A DNA stretch of 64,000 bases from Histomonas meleagridis (lineage: Eukaryota; Parabasalia; Tritrichomonadida; Dientamoebidae). The notes beneath the pieces are model-generated. The model ran no database searches, had not been told where the DNA came from, and worked only from the letters and a program-made list of their open reading frames with translations. Made by a program: the position numbers and the translations under genes. This document shows positions 31,386 through 42,689 of the stretch, in pieces (the first letter of the stretch is position 1; each line of letters starts with the position of its first letter). The stretch spans positions 434,001-498,000 of the forward strand of contig WSYJ01000125.1 of assembly GCA_020186115.1 (NCBI GenBank), written 5' to 3'.

Positions 31386-31393
31386 TCACTTTG
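31386..31393 (+). promoter_or_regulatory. Initiator TCACTTTG
   Basis: TCACTTTG matches the trichomonad initiator consensus and lies 22 bases before the ATG at 31410, supporting that start over the in-frame GTG at 31383, which would lie upstream of the transcription start. Confidence 0.5.
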
Positions 31394-31409
31394 CTTTACT
31401 CGTAAAACG

Positions 31410-34400
31410 ATGCAAATTTTAGTCAATTTTTTAACAGTATCAATCAAATTAAATGAAATGAAAATTGGTGCTGCTCTCTATGACAAAATTAAATCAATTC
31501 GTTTTAGTTTTCCTTTAAACTCAGAATTTCCAAATTCTATCTCATTTGCAGGTGTTCAAACAGGCGGATTAGTTGCATATGCTTCTTCAAATAATATAAT
31601 TATTTTAATTGAAGGAAGATGGATTTCAGCTGTTTTAAAAGGTCACAAATCGAGAGTATGCACTGTTGCATTTGAAACTCATTTACCTCATATAATTTCT
31701 TGTGATGTGGATTCGACATGTTTCTTTTGGCATTATCATGACTCTAAATGGCAAAATACCAATGTTGTTCAATTATATTCACCAGCTACATGTATTGCTT
31801 GGTATAATACTCGAAGAGAAGTTTGTATTTCCTCGCAAAAAGGAATGTTTTTTCATTCAATTTCAGAATTAGGTCAATCACCGGGAAAAAGGATGTGTTT
31901 GCAATCAACTTTTTGCCGGTATAACTTTGATGGGTCACTTCTTGTATCATTCTATTCCAAAACCTTAACTGTTTTTATCCTTAGTACATCGCCTAATTTA
32001 TCACAAGTCATTCGTCATCCTGGTCAGATTGTTTCCTTTGATTTTCATCCTCACTCACCAATATTCATGACCATTACATCAGACAATATTTTACGGATTT
32101 GGTATCAGTCTTCTCTTCTTAGCTTCAGCTGTACTTCTGCAATCCAGGTGCCATATCATGGAATGTTTTTATATGAGCCATTTATTTTCAATAGTATCAA
32201 ATCTCATCATATTGAATCATCTGCGAAAATTGTTTTTGTTGACAATAAAAATCAACTCTTTAAAGTTGAGATTGGACCAAATGGAGAGCTTCCCAGTAAA
32301 ATTGAATTTCCGAACTCGAAGAACGTTAAAGAGCGAACGTTAATTTCAATACGAAAAACAAATCAAGGAATTGAAGGGTTATTTATAGGGGATAATTATA
32401 TTTCGATCTTATCTAAGAATCCACATAAGTTTTATTATCATAATCATAACATTATTCAAGCTGATTTTTCAGAGAATTCCAATTTTTTGTTTACGCTTGA
32501 TTCAAATGGCGAATTATTTGTTTGGGCCATTTTTACTCCATATAAATCGAATAATTTCATATCAAAAGATGTGAAAAATGCAGTATGGATATCATCCAAT
32601 GAATTATTATATATTCTTAATAATGAATTTTATATTTATAATACAGAAACTAAAACAAATTCAAAATATAATTTCCCAAATGTCGAAAATATATATAAAT
32701 TATATTTTATTGATAATGAAATTTTTGCAATAACAAAAAATCAAATAATATTAAAAGATAAAACAATTAACATAAAAGAATTTGATATCATTTCGATTAG
32801 TAAAAGTTTTCGAAAACAATTCATTATAATAACAACAATTTTCAGCACAAATCAAATTAATGTTATATTATATCCTTCAATGGAAACTATTCAATGTAAT
32901 GAACGTGATGAAAACATAAAAATTATTTCTATTTCTGCACTTTCATTAATATCATTTGTAATATTAACAGAAGAAAATTTAGAATTTTGGTATTTGATTG
33001 AGAACAAATTCCAATGTACGAATGAAATTTATTTACCGAATATGCGAGGAATATATTGTGACATAACATATTTAGGCGGCCGAATTTATTCATATGATAA
33101 TAAACGCGTTTATTTGATTACAAATGGAGTAATTCCAATATTAACATTACGTGATACTACATTAATGTGCATTGATAATATTGGAAACATTTGTGTCATT
33201 TCTAATGAAACATTTAATGTTTATCCACGTTGGTGTATTCAAGAAACGGAGAAAAACTTTTTAGAGAATTCGAATACTATTATTGGTGGTGATCAACCAC
33301 TTACAAATGTACATAATATGACCGAAACTATTTTACCTAAAATCATTGCACCAGTTTATAATAATTATATGATATCTCCTAAAACAATATTTTCCAATGA
33401 TCAAAAAGAAGTTCATATTATTCAATCGACGTTATTTCATTTATATGAGTTTAATCTTTTAGATAAATTAAATCATTGTATACCACAACAAATCCCAGCA
33501 ATACCTAATCAAGATATAATTCAAATCGCATTAAAAATACCAAATAATTATAATAAAGAAACACATTTAACATTATATAATAAAATCCAACAAATTAAAG
33601 AAGATATTGATTTATTCGGATATAGATATTTAATGTCTGTTTTAGAAACAACTAATCCTCCATCATATTTTGCTTTATGGTTATCATTTTCATCAAGACA
33701 ATCACAGATTATTATGTATTTGAAGAAATTTATTGATTCGAATTCACTTTCTAAGTATAATATATCATCTTCAATTCATTCACATAATCTTTTAATAGAT
33801 ATAGTAAAAGCATCGTTATTAAACATGTGGAAATTATATAATAAAGTTGAACCAGTCGCTTTACTTTATGCAGCACTTGGAAATCTTTCGAAAATATCAA
33901 AGTTATATAAAATTACGAATGATATTGCACGTTCTGAATACTTTTCGAAAGATTTCTCAAAAATATCTAATAGGAAAAGCGCGTTAAAAAATGCGTATTC
34001 TTCTTTATCTCATCAAAACTATGAAATGGCTTCGACATTATTTTTAATTGCTAATGATTTAAAGTCATGTGTTAATGTAATATGTAATAAATTGGATGAT
34101 CCTTTACTTGCGTTTTTAGTAATTCGATTAATAACTAAATCGAATTATAATTCGGAAGAAATGAAATGGTTTTTAAGTATCATTAATTGGAATGATGATA
34201 TTATACCAATATTAATATCGAATTTATTTAAAGATAATGTTAAATGTGAACAATTGTTACGTAAAGTAATAATAGAAAATGATCTATCGAAAAATATATC
34301 ACAATTCGGTGATAGAAGAATTACATTATTCCAAATATATAATCATATATCAAAGAAAATTGATATTTTACCACAAGTTTCATTAAATTTATTATTCGAT

Positions 34401-36467
34401 GGATTATCACCGTTAGCGTTTTATATAAATAATTTAAATGATAATAAAACAAATATTATTCGATCTGCTATAAACGAAGAAGAAAATGAAATTAATGAAG
34501 AAGAAAATGAAGAAGAAGAAATTAAAAAATCAAATTCACAAACATTTAACTTTAATTGGAATTATGATAATAATATAACTGATGATGATGATTATGATGA
34601 TTGGAGTGAATCTGAATCAAGTGAATCGAAAACTGAAGAAAAAGAAGTTGTTATTGTTAATAATAATAATGAAAATAATGAAAATATTTTTAATGAAATG
34701 TTAAAGTTTTCGATTGAGTCGTTTTGTGATTTTTATGGAAATAATTTTGGCGATGCTGCAAGTGAATATATATTACGTTTTGGTTCTTCGATTAAAGAAT
34801 TTAATTCACTTACGAACGAATCACAAAATGTTTTAATTAATTCACTTTCTAAATTAATTGATTTATGTACATATTTATATTTATATTCAGCGATGTTACC
34901 AATTAATCCAAAAGAATTATTAACAATATCACAAACACTATTTAATATACTTAACAATAATAACTATGAAATAAAATTCACAACAAATAATTTGATTAAT
35001 TATAAACATAATAATTATAATCATTCAATTTATTTCGGTATTATTACAACGTTATTATGGACATATAATTATAAACCTTTTTATGACTTATTAACATTAA
35101 ATGATAATGAATTTGTTTTTAATAAAAAAATGGATTTAAATGAACGATCTCGATTAAACATTGATATTTCATCATCGAATTTTCCGGAATTAATACCAAA
35201 TCTTTTAAACCAATACATTCAAAGTAATGATAGTATATTATCTATTGAACGAGATCGTTTTTTAATTATGTTTTTAATATATAAAATTATTAATGAAATC
35301 TCAATAAAATTCGACGAAACTACAAATAAATGGAATAAGTTACTAAATAAAAGATATAAATCAATGTTAAAGTCATTAAAGTATTATCAAATCTCTTTAA
35401 GTTGTCCAAGTTTTGAAGTACCGAAAATTAATAAAAAAGATTTTCATGTTGAAGATTATCCATTAGTCGAATTAATCATCCAAAAACATTATAACGAATT
35501 AAATCTATTTCATGAAATCCAAAAAAACGCAATTAAAAAGTTACCATCAACTCCGATATTTCGTAATTATCATTTAGCGTTAAGTTCACCGAAAGTTATT
35601 ACATTACCATATATCGAAACTATTAATCATATTATTAACATGTCATTAGACAGTAGTAAAATTGTCTTAAGTTCAAACAATAAAATATATTTAATGGACT
35701 TAAATAATTCTCCTGAAAAGATCGAAGAGATTTATGAATTTTCTTCTGATGTATCTTTAATTCGACATCCTTTGTTTAATATATTTTTAATTGTTACGTT
35801 AAACGATGTGAAAATATTCGATTATCAATTCGGAATTTATGATTATAACTTCATAACATCGACGAAGAAAAATAAAATTAATTGCGTCGACTTTTCACCG
35901 AATGGTAAAAAAGTTGTAATATGTTCAACATTCATTGATATCTTCGAATTCGACTTAAGTAAAATGAACGCCGAAAGTCAATTCTCGAAAGATTTTCAGG
36001 CACAAATTACTTCTGTTACATGGATAGATAATACATCGACTTTAGCTATTTCTTATTTACGGAATAATGTTTCGGTTCTGATTGTGTTTAACGTGTTAAA
36101 TAAATTCGAAACATTAATCGAAACAAAAAATGAATGGGGAATAATAATATCGATGAAATATGAGTTTAAAAATGGGGTCTTAGTGTTCGGGACTGACTGT
36201 GGTTTCGTGTGTGTATGTAACATAAAAAAGAATAACGAATACGTCTGCATTTATAGCTTCGATTCATTTATTAATAACATTTCGATTTCGGATAATATTT
36301 TCTTGATTGGAACTGGAAAAGGTGAAATTTTGGCGTTTTCAACTGAGAAACCAAAAATTTCATCGAAAATTAATTACAATAAAACTTTGAATTGTTTGTC
36401 TTTCGCTGGTGATTATATCGCAGTGGGCGGAAACTCAAATTCTTTAACTATTTGGTATGCTCAATGA
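31410..36467 (+). CDS. Rav1/DMXL-like V-ATPase assembly regulator (rabconnectin-3 alpha type)
   Basis: 1,685 residues from ATG 31410 (an alternative in-frame ATG is at 31458). The N-terminal ~500 residues are WD40-like (LKGHKSRVCTVAFETHLPHI, then FHPHSPIFMTITSDNILRIW). The central region is the RAVE subunit 1 C-terminal domain: VALLYAALGNLSKISKLYKI, then DFSKISNRKSALKNAYSSL and FLIANDLKSCVNVI. A low-complexity acidic/Asn segment follows (~residues 1020-1100), and the C-terminal ~250 residues are again WD-like. Rav1/DMXL proteins with Rav2 and Skp1 reassemble V1 and V0 sectors of the vacuolar proton pump on endosomal membranes. Codon bias is strongly AT in the middle. Confidence 0.82.
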   Translation: MQILVNFLTVSIKLNEMKIGAALYDKIKSIRFSFPLNSEFPNSISFAGVQTGGLVAYASSNNIIILIEGRWISAVLKGHKSRVCTVAFETHLPHIISCDVDSTCFFWHYHDSKWQNTNVVQLYSPATCIAWYNTRREVCISSQKGMFFHSISELGQSPGKRMCLQSTFCRYNFDGSLLVSFYSKTLTVFILSTSPNLSQVIRHPGQIVSFDFHPHSPIFMTITSDNILRIWYQSSLLSFSCTSAIQVPYHGMFLYEPFIFNSIKSHHIESSAKIVFVDNKNQLFKVEIGPNGELPSKIEFPNSKNVKERTLISIRKTNQGIEGLFIGDNYISILSKNPHKFYYHNHNIIQADFSENSNFLFTLDSNGELFVWAIFTPYKSNNFISKDVKNAVWISSNELLYILNNEFYIYNTETKTNSKYNFPNVENIYKLYFIDNEIFAITKNQIILKDKTINIKEFDIISISKSFRKQFIIITTIFSTNQINVILYPSMETIQCNERDENIKIISISALSLISFVILTEENLEFWYLIENKFQCTNEIYLPNMRGIYCDITYLGGRIYSYDNKRVYLITNGVIPILTLRDTTLMCIDNIGNICVISNETFNVYPRWCIQETEKNFLENSNTIIGGDQPLTNVHNMTETILPKIIAPVYNNYMISPKTIFSNDQKEVHIIQSTLFHLYEFNLLDKLNHCIPQQIPAIPNQDIIQIALKIPNNYNKETHLTLYNKIQQIKEDIDLFGYRYLMSVLETTNPPSYFALWLSFSSRQSQIIMYLKKFIDSNSLSKYNISSSIHSHNLLIDIVKASLLNMWKLYNKVEPVALLYAALGNLSKISKLYKITNDIARSEYFSKDFSKISNRKSALKNAYSSLSHQNYEMASTLFLIANDLKSCVNVICNKLDDPLLAFLVIRLITKSNYNSEEMKWFLSIINWNDDIIPILISNLFKDNVKCEQLLRKVIIENDLSKNISQFGDRRITLFQIYNHISKKIDILPQVSLNLLFDGLSPLAFYINNLNDNKTNIIRSAINEEENEINEEENEEEEIKKSNSQTFNFNWNYDNNITDDDDYDDWSESESSESKTEEKEVVIVNNNNENNENIFNEMLKFSIESFCDFYGNNFGDAASEYILRFGSSIKEFNSLTNESQNVLINSLSKLIDLCTYLYLYSAMLPINPKELLTISQTLFNILNNNNYEIKFTTNNLINYKHNNYNHSIYFGIITTLLWTYNYKPFYDLLTLNDNEFVFNKKMDLNERSRLNIDISSSNFPELIPNLLNQYIQSNDSILSIERDRFLIMFLIYKIINEISIKFDETTNKWNKLLNKRYKSMLKSLKYYQISLSCPSFEVPKINKKDFHVEDYPLVELIIQKHYNELNLFHEIQKNAIKKLPSTPIFRNYHLALSSPKVITLPYIETINHIINMSLDSSKIVLSSNNKIYLMDLNNSPEKIEEIYEFSSDVSLIRHPLFNIFLIVTLNDVKIFDYQFGIYDYNFITSTKKNKINCVDFSPNGKKVVICSTFIDIFEFDLSKMNAESQFSKDFQAQITSVTWIDNTSTLAISYLRNNVSVLIVFNVLNKFETLIETKNEWGIIISMKYEFKNGVLVFGTDCGFVCVCNIKKNNEYVCIYSFDSFINNISISDNIFLIGTGKGEILAFSTEKPKISSKINYNKTLNCLSFAGDYIAVGGNSNSLTIWYAQ

Positions 36468-36791
36468 TGTTTTTATTTTTGAGAATAATAAATATTAGTT
36501 ATAAATAATATTTTTTTTTTATTACTAAATGATAAGTTGTGTCAATTCAAAATCATAAAACTTAATTAGACTCACAACATGTTGTGAACACAATTTATAG
36601 ATTAATCAAACAAACAAACAAAAATATCCTCAAACAAACGAAGTATTCCACATTAGAAAACGATGGTGAAGAACACTCAAAAATTGCGATCCGAGTTTTT
36701 ACATTGAAAACCTTTTATTCAAATATTGATTGGAGCACTTTCAAAATTCAATATATTATTTCGGTTTGTGGCTGGCCAGTCTCCACGAAAA
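36468..36791. other. Intergenic region, promoter of the RRM gene
   Basis: 324 bp. TTTCGGTTTGTGGCTGGCC (36760-36778) just upstream of the RRM gene ATG resembles the CGGTTTGG element of the ribosomal genes. Otherwise AT-rich. Confidence 0.45.
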
Positions 36792-37397
36792 ATGGATCCA
36801 AAGACTGTTTTTGTTACCAACATCAACTTCAAGGCAAAGCAAGAAGAACTCTCAAACTTCTTTGGCAAATTTGGTAAAGTAAAGGCAACAAGAATCTTGA
36901 ATGAAAGATACCGTGGTCAATTAGTTCCAAGAGGTATCGGTTTCATCGAGTTCGAAAATGAAGATGGCATGAAGGCCGCTATCAAGGCTGCTGAAGAAGC
37001 TGAAGCTCAAAAGAAGCCAATCCAATTCCTAGGTCGCAATCTTAGGATCCGCCAAGCTAAGGTCCGCCCAGAGCGCAAGATGGATGCTGTCTTTGTTGGC
37101 GGCATTCCTGAAGGCGCAACAGTTGATGAATTGAAAGAAGCTTTCAAGGCATTTAACCCACTTGACGCAAAAATCATCCGTTACAACAAAGGTGAAGCAT
37201 TCGGCTTTGCCTTTATCAAGTTCTCTGGTCCAGCAGATCAAGCTAAGGCCTCAAAAGAAGGAAAGATTCAATTCAAGGGAGCTGAATCAATCGTTAGACC
37301 AGCACGTCGTGATTATGATGCACCAAGAAGAATTTCACGTCGTTTCCGTCGTGGTCGTAGGAACTTCCGCCGTGCACCAAAACAACAAAATCAGTAA
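36792..37397 (+). CDS. Two-RRM RNA-binding protein with basic tail
   Basis: 201 residues from ATG 36792; 22 upstream codons are open but cover promoter sequence. RRM1 ~residues 5-90 (RNP2 TVFVTNI, RNP1 RGIGFIEFE), RRM2 ~95-165 (RNP2 DAVFVGGI, RNP1 FGFAFIKF). The tail is Arg-rich (RRISRRFRRGRRNFRR). It could be a nucleolar or snoRNP-associated protein or an mRNA-binding protein. GC-rich codons and a ribosomal-type promoter suggest high expression with the translation machinery. Confidence 0.88.
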   Translation: MDPKTVFVTNINFKAKQEELSNFFGKFGKVKATRILNERYRGQLVPRGIGFIEFENEDGMKAAIKAAEEAEAQKKPIQFLGRNLRIRQAKVRPERKMDAVFVGGIPEGATVDELKEAFKAFNPLDAKIIRYNKGEAFGFAFIKFSGPADQAKASKEGKIQFKGAESIVRPARRDYDAPRRISRRFRRGRRNFRRAPKQQNQ

Positions 37398-38001
37398 AGG
37401 AGACTGATTTTCATTATAATTATCTTTACTTTTAAATGTGTTAGATTCAAAGATAAAATCACTTCAGAAAAATAAATTATATTAATTAAATTTGTAATTG
37501 TAATTGTACTGATAATTTCATCTCATAAAACTTAGGCTTAATCCTAAGTGGAGAAATACTTTTAACATGTTCTAAATACTAAAATTATTGAATTTAGTAA
37601 GTTTTTTGAAAATCATTTTTTGCCTTTGAACAAAAATTTTTGTTTTGCTGTATATAGATCATTTGTATTCATAGGAATTATATATATATTTTTGTGGTTT
37701 TTATAACTTTTTTTATAAAATTTCCATATGATCAAATTTAATTTTAAAATTATGTCAAAGGAAAGTACATATTAAACAATATGAAGAATTTTTTTGTAAA
37801 AATCATTAAACCATATCATTTCTTGAGATACTTCAAGGAAGGAATGATTTTTCGTTAAACATTCTAATGCTTACCGAAAACAGTTTTTTTCATAGCTTTA
37901 CATATTTTCATCTGAATTAAAATTAACGTTGAATACAAAAAGTCGGGTAGCAATTTGGCATTTAACTTTTGTGCGGATGAAAATCGCGGGCTTTTTATTC
38001 T
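37398..38001. other. Intergenic region with small perfect hairpin
   Basis: About 600 bp, AT-rich. ACTTAGG / CCTAAGT at 37530-37549 is a perfect 7-bp inverted repeat with a 6-base loop. No coding relic recognised. Confidence 0.45.
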
Positions 38002-38009
38002 TCATTTTC
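38002..38009 (+). promoter_or_regulatory. Initiator TCATTTTC
   Basis: A near-ideal trichomonad initiator (TCATTTTC), with the presumed A+1 at 38004, 11 bases before the ATG at 38015. It decides the start: the open frame extends upstream to TTG at 37955, but transcription would begin after that. Confidence 0.6.
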
Positions 38010-38014
38010 AAAAG

Positions 38015-38608
38015 ATGTATAACCCTGCGAACCCACAACCAGATTATACCGCATGGCAAACGCAACAAACAGCGGCCCCACAGCCAACAAATGACATTGA
38101 AGAAGCTGATAATTCTAGAAGGCCTCCAAATGCGTTCATCTTATATTCACAGACAATGAGAACAGAAGTGAGACAAAAAAATCCTACACTTTCGAATACA
38201 GAAGTCAGCCGTATATTAGGTAAAATGTGGAAAGAAGTACCAAATGAAGTTAAATTACAATACAAACAAAAAGCTGCAAGTCTCCAAGAAGAGTTCAAAA
38301 AAGAGCATCCCAACTATGTGTATAGAAAAGCACGCAGGAAGAGAGCATTAAATGAACTACTAACAAAGAACAATGGATTTTCAAATGGCTATTACGATCA
38401 GATGCTACAAATGAGCATGATGCCAATGGGTATGATGACTATGAATGTGATGCAAGGAAATCAAATGGGATACCCCCAACAAGGGATGCCACAGATGGGA
38501 CAAATTAATTCAATGAACCAATTACAGAGTTACCCTCAACCCCAACAGCAACAAGGAATGTACGGGTCTGTTAATCCAGGATATTCAATGCCACCTGAAG
38601 ATAAATAA
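38015..38608 (+). CDS. HMG-box protein (SOX/MATA-like)
   Basis: 197 residues from ATG 38015. The HMG box is at ~residues 34-104: RRPPNAFILYSQTMRTEV, then EVSRILGKMWKEV and a basic end YRKARRKRA. The RPxNAF start is typical of sequence-specific HMG boxes (SOX, MATA/Ste11 groups) rather than HMGB chromatin proteins. The tail is Met/Gln/Gly-rich low complexity (MMPMGMMTMNVM), a possible activation region. It is therefore likely a nuclear DNA-bending transcription regulator. Nothing in the context names a target. Confidence 0.9.
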   Translation: MYNPANPQPDYTAWQTQQTAAPQPTNDIEEADNSRRPPNAFILYSQTMRTEVRQKNPTLSNTEVSRILGKMWKEVPNEVKLQYKQKAASLQEEFKKEHPNYVYRKARRKRALNELLTKNNGFSNGYYDQMLQMSMMPMGMMTMNVMQGNQMGYPQQGMPQMGQINSMNQLQSYPQPQQQQGMYGSVNPGYSMPPEDK

Positions 38609-38853
38609 TAAATGATCTTTTTTTTAGTAAAAATATCCTTTAAAAAAACATCATTTTAAATCTTAACATATTTTTTTTTTCAATGTTTCACATAAATTTA
38701 TGAATTTTGCTGATATCATCGTTATTCAAGAAATTTTTCATCTTATTTATTTTATTTACACCTAACTATTGAAACAGTCCTATTCCTCATTATTAAAAAG
38801 TTACATGCTAACGTTCTTTTCATTTCAATTTTTGACTATGTCTGCTTGTATCA

Positions 38854-39726
38854 ATGGTTTTTATTTTTTTTCTGGGATTTATACAGTATGGTTATAAACA
38901 AATTATGGTGAATGATTTTTTACCACTAACAGTATGTCTAGATAATTGCACTAGTTCTTTGATTCAATTTACAAAAAATCAATTAAATTTGACATTTGTT
39001 GATTCACCATCAAAACAATATATCTTAAGTGATTTAATGAGGCAAATAAGAGTTTCAAATTCATGTTTTGTTTTATCAAGTTCATCAAGCCAATACGTAA
39101 ATTTATGGACTTTTCCTCTTTCTCTCTGTCCTAATTCCATTTTAATGATCACATATAATAGCGAGTTTCGATATGATTATATTCTTGAGCCGAATGAAAC
39201 GACATGTTTCTTTTTTTCAGATCCAATCAAACATCATGTTTTAATATCAAAATCCACAGGTTATTTTAATTCATCTTTTTCAACAACTTTTTATGGTTCA
39301 AGCTCTCATCAATCTTTTTCTATAGTTAAAGCATGTAATTCTAGTGAAAAATGTTATTTTTCTTCATTTGAACCATTTTTCATCCAAATAACATCGAAAA
39401 CGTCATCAAAAATATCTGTTTCATTATCAACTTTTAAGTCATTTTTTACTGATTTGAATTGTTTTGCTGAATTAGTTCAAAATGTCACTGATTTCATTGG
39501 AGATTTTAAACTTCAAACTTCGAAATTAACAATCAGAAAATGTAAAAGTTTAATAAATGAATTCAAAGAATTTGGACTCGTTTTAATTCCAATGACTTTT
39601 TCGTTTATTGTTCTTGTGTTGTTTTTGAGTTTTCATAATGTATTCTGTAAGCAAAAGATAAATGCAAAAAATAAAATTATAGAAAATGACACAGAAAAGT
39701 TAATAAATGAAGAAACAAATGAATAA
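38854..39726 (+). CDS. Single-pass membrane protein, hypothetical
   Basis: 290 residues, ATG at 38854. A short hydrophobic start (MVFIFFLGFIQYGY) could be a signal; the ectodomain (~220 residues) is rich in Ser, Phe and N-glycosylation sequons with a few Cys; one C-terminal membrane segment (LVLIPMTFSFIVLVLFLSF) and a ~35-residue charged cytosolic tail follow. No family recognised. It probably sits in the plasma membrane or secretory pathway. Confidence 0.75.
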   Translation: MVFIFFLGFIQYGYKQIMVNDFLPLTVCLDNCTSSLIQFTKNQLNLTFVDSPSKQYILSDLMRQIRVSNSCFVLSSSSSQYVNLWTFPLSLCPNSILMITYNSEFRYDYILEPNETTCFFFSDPIKHHVLISKSTGYFNSSFSTTFYGSSSHQSFSIVKACNSSEKCYFSSFEPFFIQITSKTSSKISVSLSTFKSFFTDLNCFAELVQNVTDFIGDFKLQTSKLTIRKCKSLINEFKEFGLVLIPMTFSFIVLVLFLSFHNVFCKQKINAKNKIIENDTEKLINEETNE

Positions 39727-39889
39727 TATGTTAAGAATAAAGAAACTCCCTCTCTAATTAATTGTGCAATTCCATCATAAGTACCACGAATGAAATTTTC
39801 ACTATTGTAAGAAATTTTAACTGTTCAACCATGTTCTTCTATAGGATATAATAAATTAAATTTTAAAAAAAAAAATCAAGTTTTTTTTC

Positions 39890-40350
39890 TAAGGTTTGAG
39901 CCTGTTTTTTTCTGGGCTAGCAAGCTCCTACCAATAAATCTATTATTTTTCAATAACATGAAATCTTCTTCTGATATTAACGCATCATCTACTTTGAAGT
40001 AATAAACTTTGACAAGATTCTTTATTAAATTCATTTTGTCATTAAAGTTCTATAAAACACTTTTTGCAAATTGTGGATAACTGAAGCTTTCAACATAAAG
40101 ATTCACCGTATCGACAAATCTTGAGATTCCGTCTGCATTGTACGTATTTTGATACATAAGGTTCGAATTCATCAATATACTTATTGACGTTATTTACAGG
40201 GAAAAAACTTTAGACAAACCCGACCTTATTTTATCTGCAATCTCTATGGCAAATGAATATACGTTATCAAAACATCCGAATTCAAACATTATTTTCTGCA
40301 TTAATCCAGAGAATTTATAATATCTTGATACATTAATTTTTTTTCTGATT
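39890..40350 (-). pseudogene. Decayed reading frame, part of a large mobile element
   Basis: Minus-strand fragments stay readable over short stretches between stops and shifts, for example GLMQKIMFEFGCFDN, YQNTYNADGISRFVDTVNLY and FSYPQFAKS. They continue from the polymerase-like relic at 40351-40913 and probably belonged to the same element. No intact gene. Confidence 0.4.
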
Positions 40351-40913
40351 TCAACAAATCAATAACATCTTAAATTTCTTCCAAACGCAAAGGTATTTCT
40401 TTTTCTTCTGGAGTGTATCCAAAAAAACTTTTTGTTTGATTAACTTTTTTAGAATAAATTGATAAAGGTTTTTATCAGCAACAAATATTTTACTGTAAGA
40501 ATTTAATGTTTTTTCGTTTGATTTGTTATAACTCCATGATAGCTTATTCATTGTTTGTTGATTTATTGAAATTAGAAGTTTATGTTGTATCATCAGATAT
40601 ATTAAGCTTCTTATACCAGACATTTTTCAGAAAATGAATATATTTTGTCATCAAATTTTGATAACATCATTTTTATGTTATGATTTTTAAATCCTGAATC
40701 GAAATTAATTTTTTCATGATTGTTTTTATAACATTTCGATACATTAACTTTAGAATTTAGCATATAATGGTTTTTTATAATTATTAGTTTTATTTCTCTG
40801 TTGTAATTCTCACCAAATATCTTGACACGCGTTATGCCAAAGGCTCGAACCTCACATGGTTCGGTATGTTTGGTTACTGGATTAAATATTTTGACTCCGA
40901 TTTTTATTTCCAA
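40351..40913 (-). pseudogene. Relic like the N-terminus of a Maverick/Polinton protein-primed DNA polymerase
   Basis: Two abutting minus-strand frames (40913-40611 and 40623-40351). The first begins EIKIGVKIFNPVTKHTEPCE, then ITRVKIFGENYNREIKLIIIKNHYML, which resembles the start of type-B polymerases from trichomonad Mavericks as I remember them; no exonuclease or polymerase motifs remain. No ATG starts it (TTG at the mutated start). Assignment is an inference; it is clearly broken. Confidence 0.4.
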
Positions 40914-41079
40914 TGAATCAAAATTGTTTTTAACTCACTTTTTGGGACCGTTCGAGTTTGAATTAGACTCTTCAATAATTACAATTCATTCTCTTTCAAT
41001 ACTTCCTCTGTTTTCGAACGTGAAATCTTTTTGTTTTATTAAATTTTTAGTTATTTTATTTGTTGGATTGTAAACTTCG

Positions 41080-41425
41080 CGTTCAAAATCTTCCGATCCA
41101 TTTTTGCATAATTCATTTTTCTCATAACTGAAACGTTCAACTAAATGGTAGATTCATTAAATTATTAATTTCCTAGGGAATGTATTATGCTCTTCCTATT
41201 GATATTCTATATTTTAATTGATTAACACTTAATCTTATATTATTTTGATATTCTTCGTCATCAACTTCAATAGGAGTTAAAGTATTTCTATTAACAAAAT
41301 TTATCGGTACAGTCTATTGTAATTTTTCAAATAAATTTCTAACTTCTTTTTTGCGTAATTTTTTCGGCATTTTATCAACAATGATAAAATAAATATTTTT
41401 AGAACTAAGTTTAATTTTTTTCATT
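41080..41425 (-). pseudogene. Decayed coding relic with multiple stops
   Basis: Minus-strand reading from 41425 gives KKIKLSSKNIYFIIVDKMPKK, then RKKEVRNLFEKLQ, a stop, VPINFVNRNTLTPIEVDDEE and further stops. The ATG near 41423 is still present. Not identified. Confidence 0.4.
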
Positions 41426-41530
41426 TAATTTTTGTAGCATAATATGTTCTATGAACGTTCGTAACCTTCCAATTTTTTGTTTCCTCAAGCATTGGACCGA
41501 TCGGTCGATGTCAGCTTGAAGTATCATCCA

Positions 41531-41940
41531 CTATTTAACTGCTTTCAACATTTTGACTATTGACATAACTAATATTTTTTCTTTATTCGGAAAATATTTT
41601 TCAACAAAATCATAAATATTTCCATTATCTTCTTTTTCATCAACTTCTTCTTTAATTTTTTTTATTTTATTTTTTAATCTTATTTCCGTATTTTTTTTTT
41701 TTGAACATTTGTTATTTTCCACGTTTCTTTTCTTCAAGCATTGCTTTTATCTCATCTTTCCTGATAATGCACTTCAACTTCTTCTTGTATCCTTTTAATT
41801 TCATCTTGCGATTCTTCTTCCGCTTCTTGCCTTCTATCTTCGATAAAATATTCATATTCTCTCATCATTTCTTCGCACTTTGCACACTTCAGTGAGTGAT
41901 ATTTTGCATTAAATTTATAAACCTCAGCCGAAAAATTCAT
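41531..41940 (-). pseudogene. Charged coiled-coil relic, frame broken
   Basis: 41940-41752 encodes a Cys-containing start (HSLKCAKCEEMMREYEYF) followed by a Glu/Arg coiled coil; the frame breaks near 41745 and a Lys-rich continuation (41737-41531) follows in another frame. Probably one broken gene of the same element. Confidence 0.45.
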
Positions 41941-42164
41941 TTAAGCTTCAATGACTTTATCAACATCATACATTTCAATGCTAAATTCATTAGATTCTTT
42001 ACCGCGTGGATCTTTATTTCTAATTTTCCAGCAATACTCAGCTAATAATTCATAAAAATCATCAATTATCTTTAATTCAGACCTTAGCGTAATTTTGAGG
42101 CGTCAGCATTATATGTTAATGTTTAACTTTCAAATATTGAGTGATTGCAAGAAAAGGTTTGTGT

Positions 42165-42536
42165 TTATCTGTTAATTTTTCTTATTAATGCTTTTATTTC
42201 TGTTGAAACACTTTTATCAATCTCAATTTTTGAAAAACTTTTAACTGAAACATTAAGCGTTAATTCTGGTATATTCATCGCGGGAATAGATTTTGCAAAT
42301 TCTAAAATTTGCTCCGAATATTTTCGATTCCTTTCTGATTTAACTTCAACTGGAAGTTGATGATTCAAAATTTTATTTTTATATTTTTTAATAATATTTG
42401 CATAATCATTTACTGAATCATTAATTATATTTTTAATCTTTATATTTTTCAATTTAGTCAAACATAAAGCAGATGTCTGATTATCCGAGACCGAACAGGT
42501 TCGAGCCTTCAGCAAGACAAGAGCCGAACGGTACAA
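42165..42536 (-). pseudogene. Relic of unknown mobile-element gene
   Basis: 124 open codons without an ATG start (TTG). Helical and Lys-rich (IKNIINDSVNDYANIIKKYK). No family recognised; included because it is the longest open frame of the decayed block and on the same strand as the other relics. Confidence 0.4.
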
Positions 42537-42689
42537 TAATATTATGTTTAATGGTGTCTTCTATTTGGGAAATTTCTCCTGCGTGATGTTTTGCGGTACA
42601 GATTCCAATAAATTATCTATAAAAACCATTGCAATTGCATTGCTTTTTACTAACGATTAGTAGGATCAGTAACTGTAGTATAATTATAA

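Noticed and set aside
31383..31409. GTG start for the Rav1-like protein
   Set aside because: It lies at or upstream of the initiator TCACTTTG; the ATG at 31410 is preferred. Similar non-ATG starts were discarded at 765, 23187, 24014, 24339 (upstream extension), 37955, 47238, 55001, 57509 and 63149.
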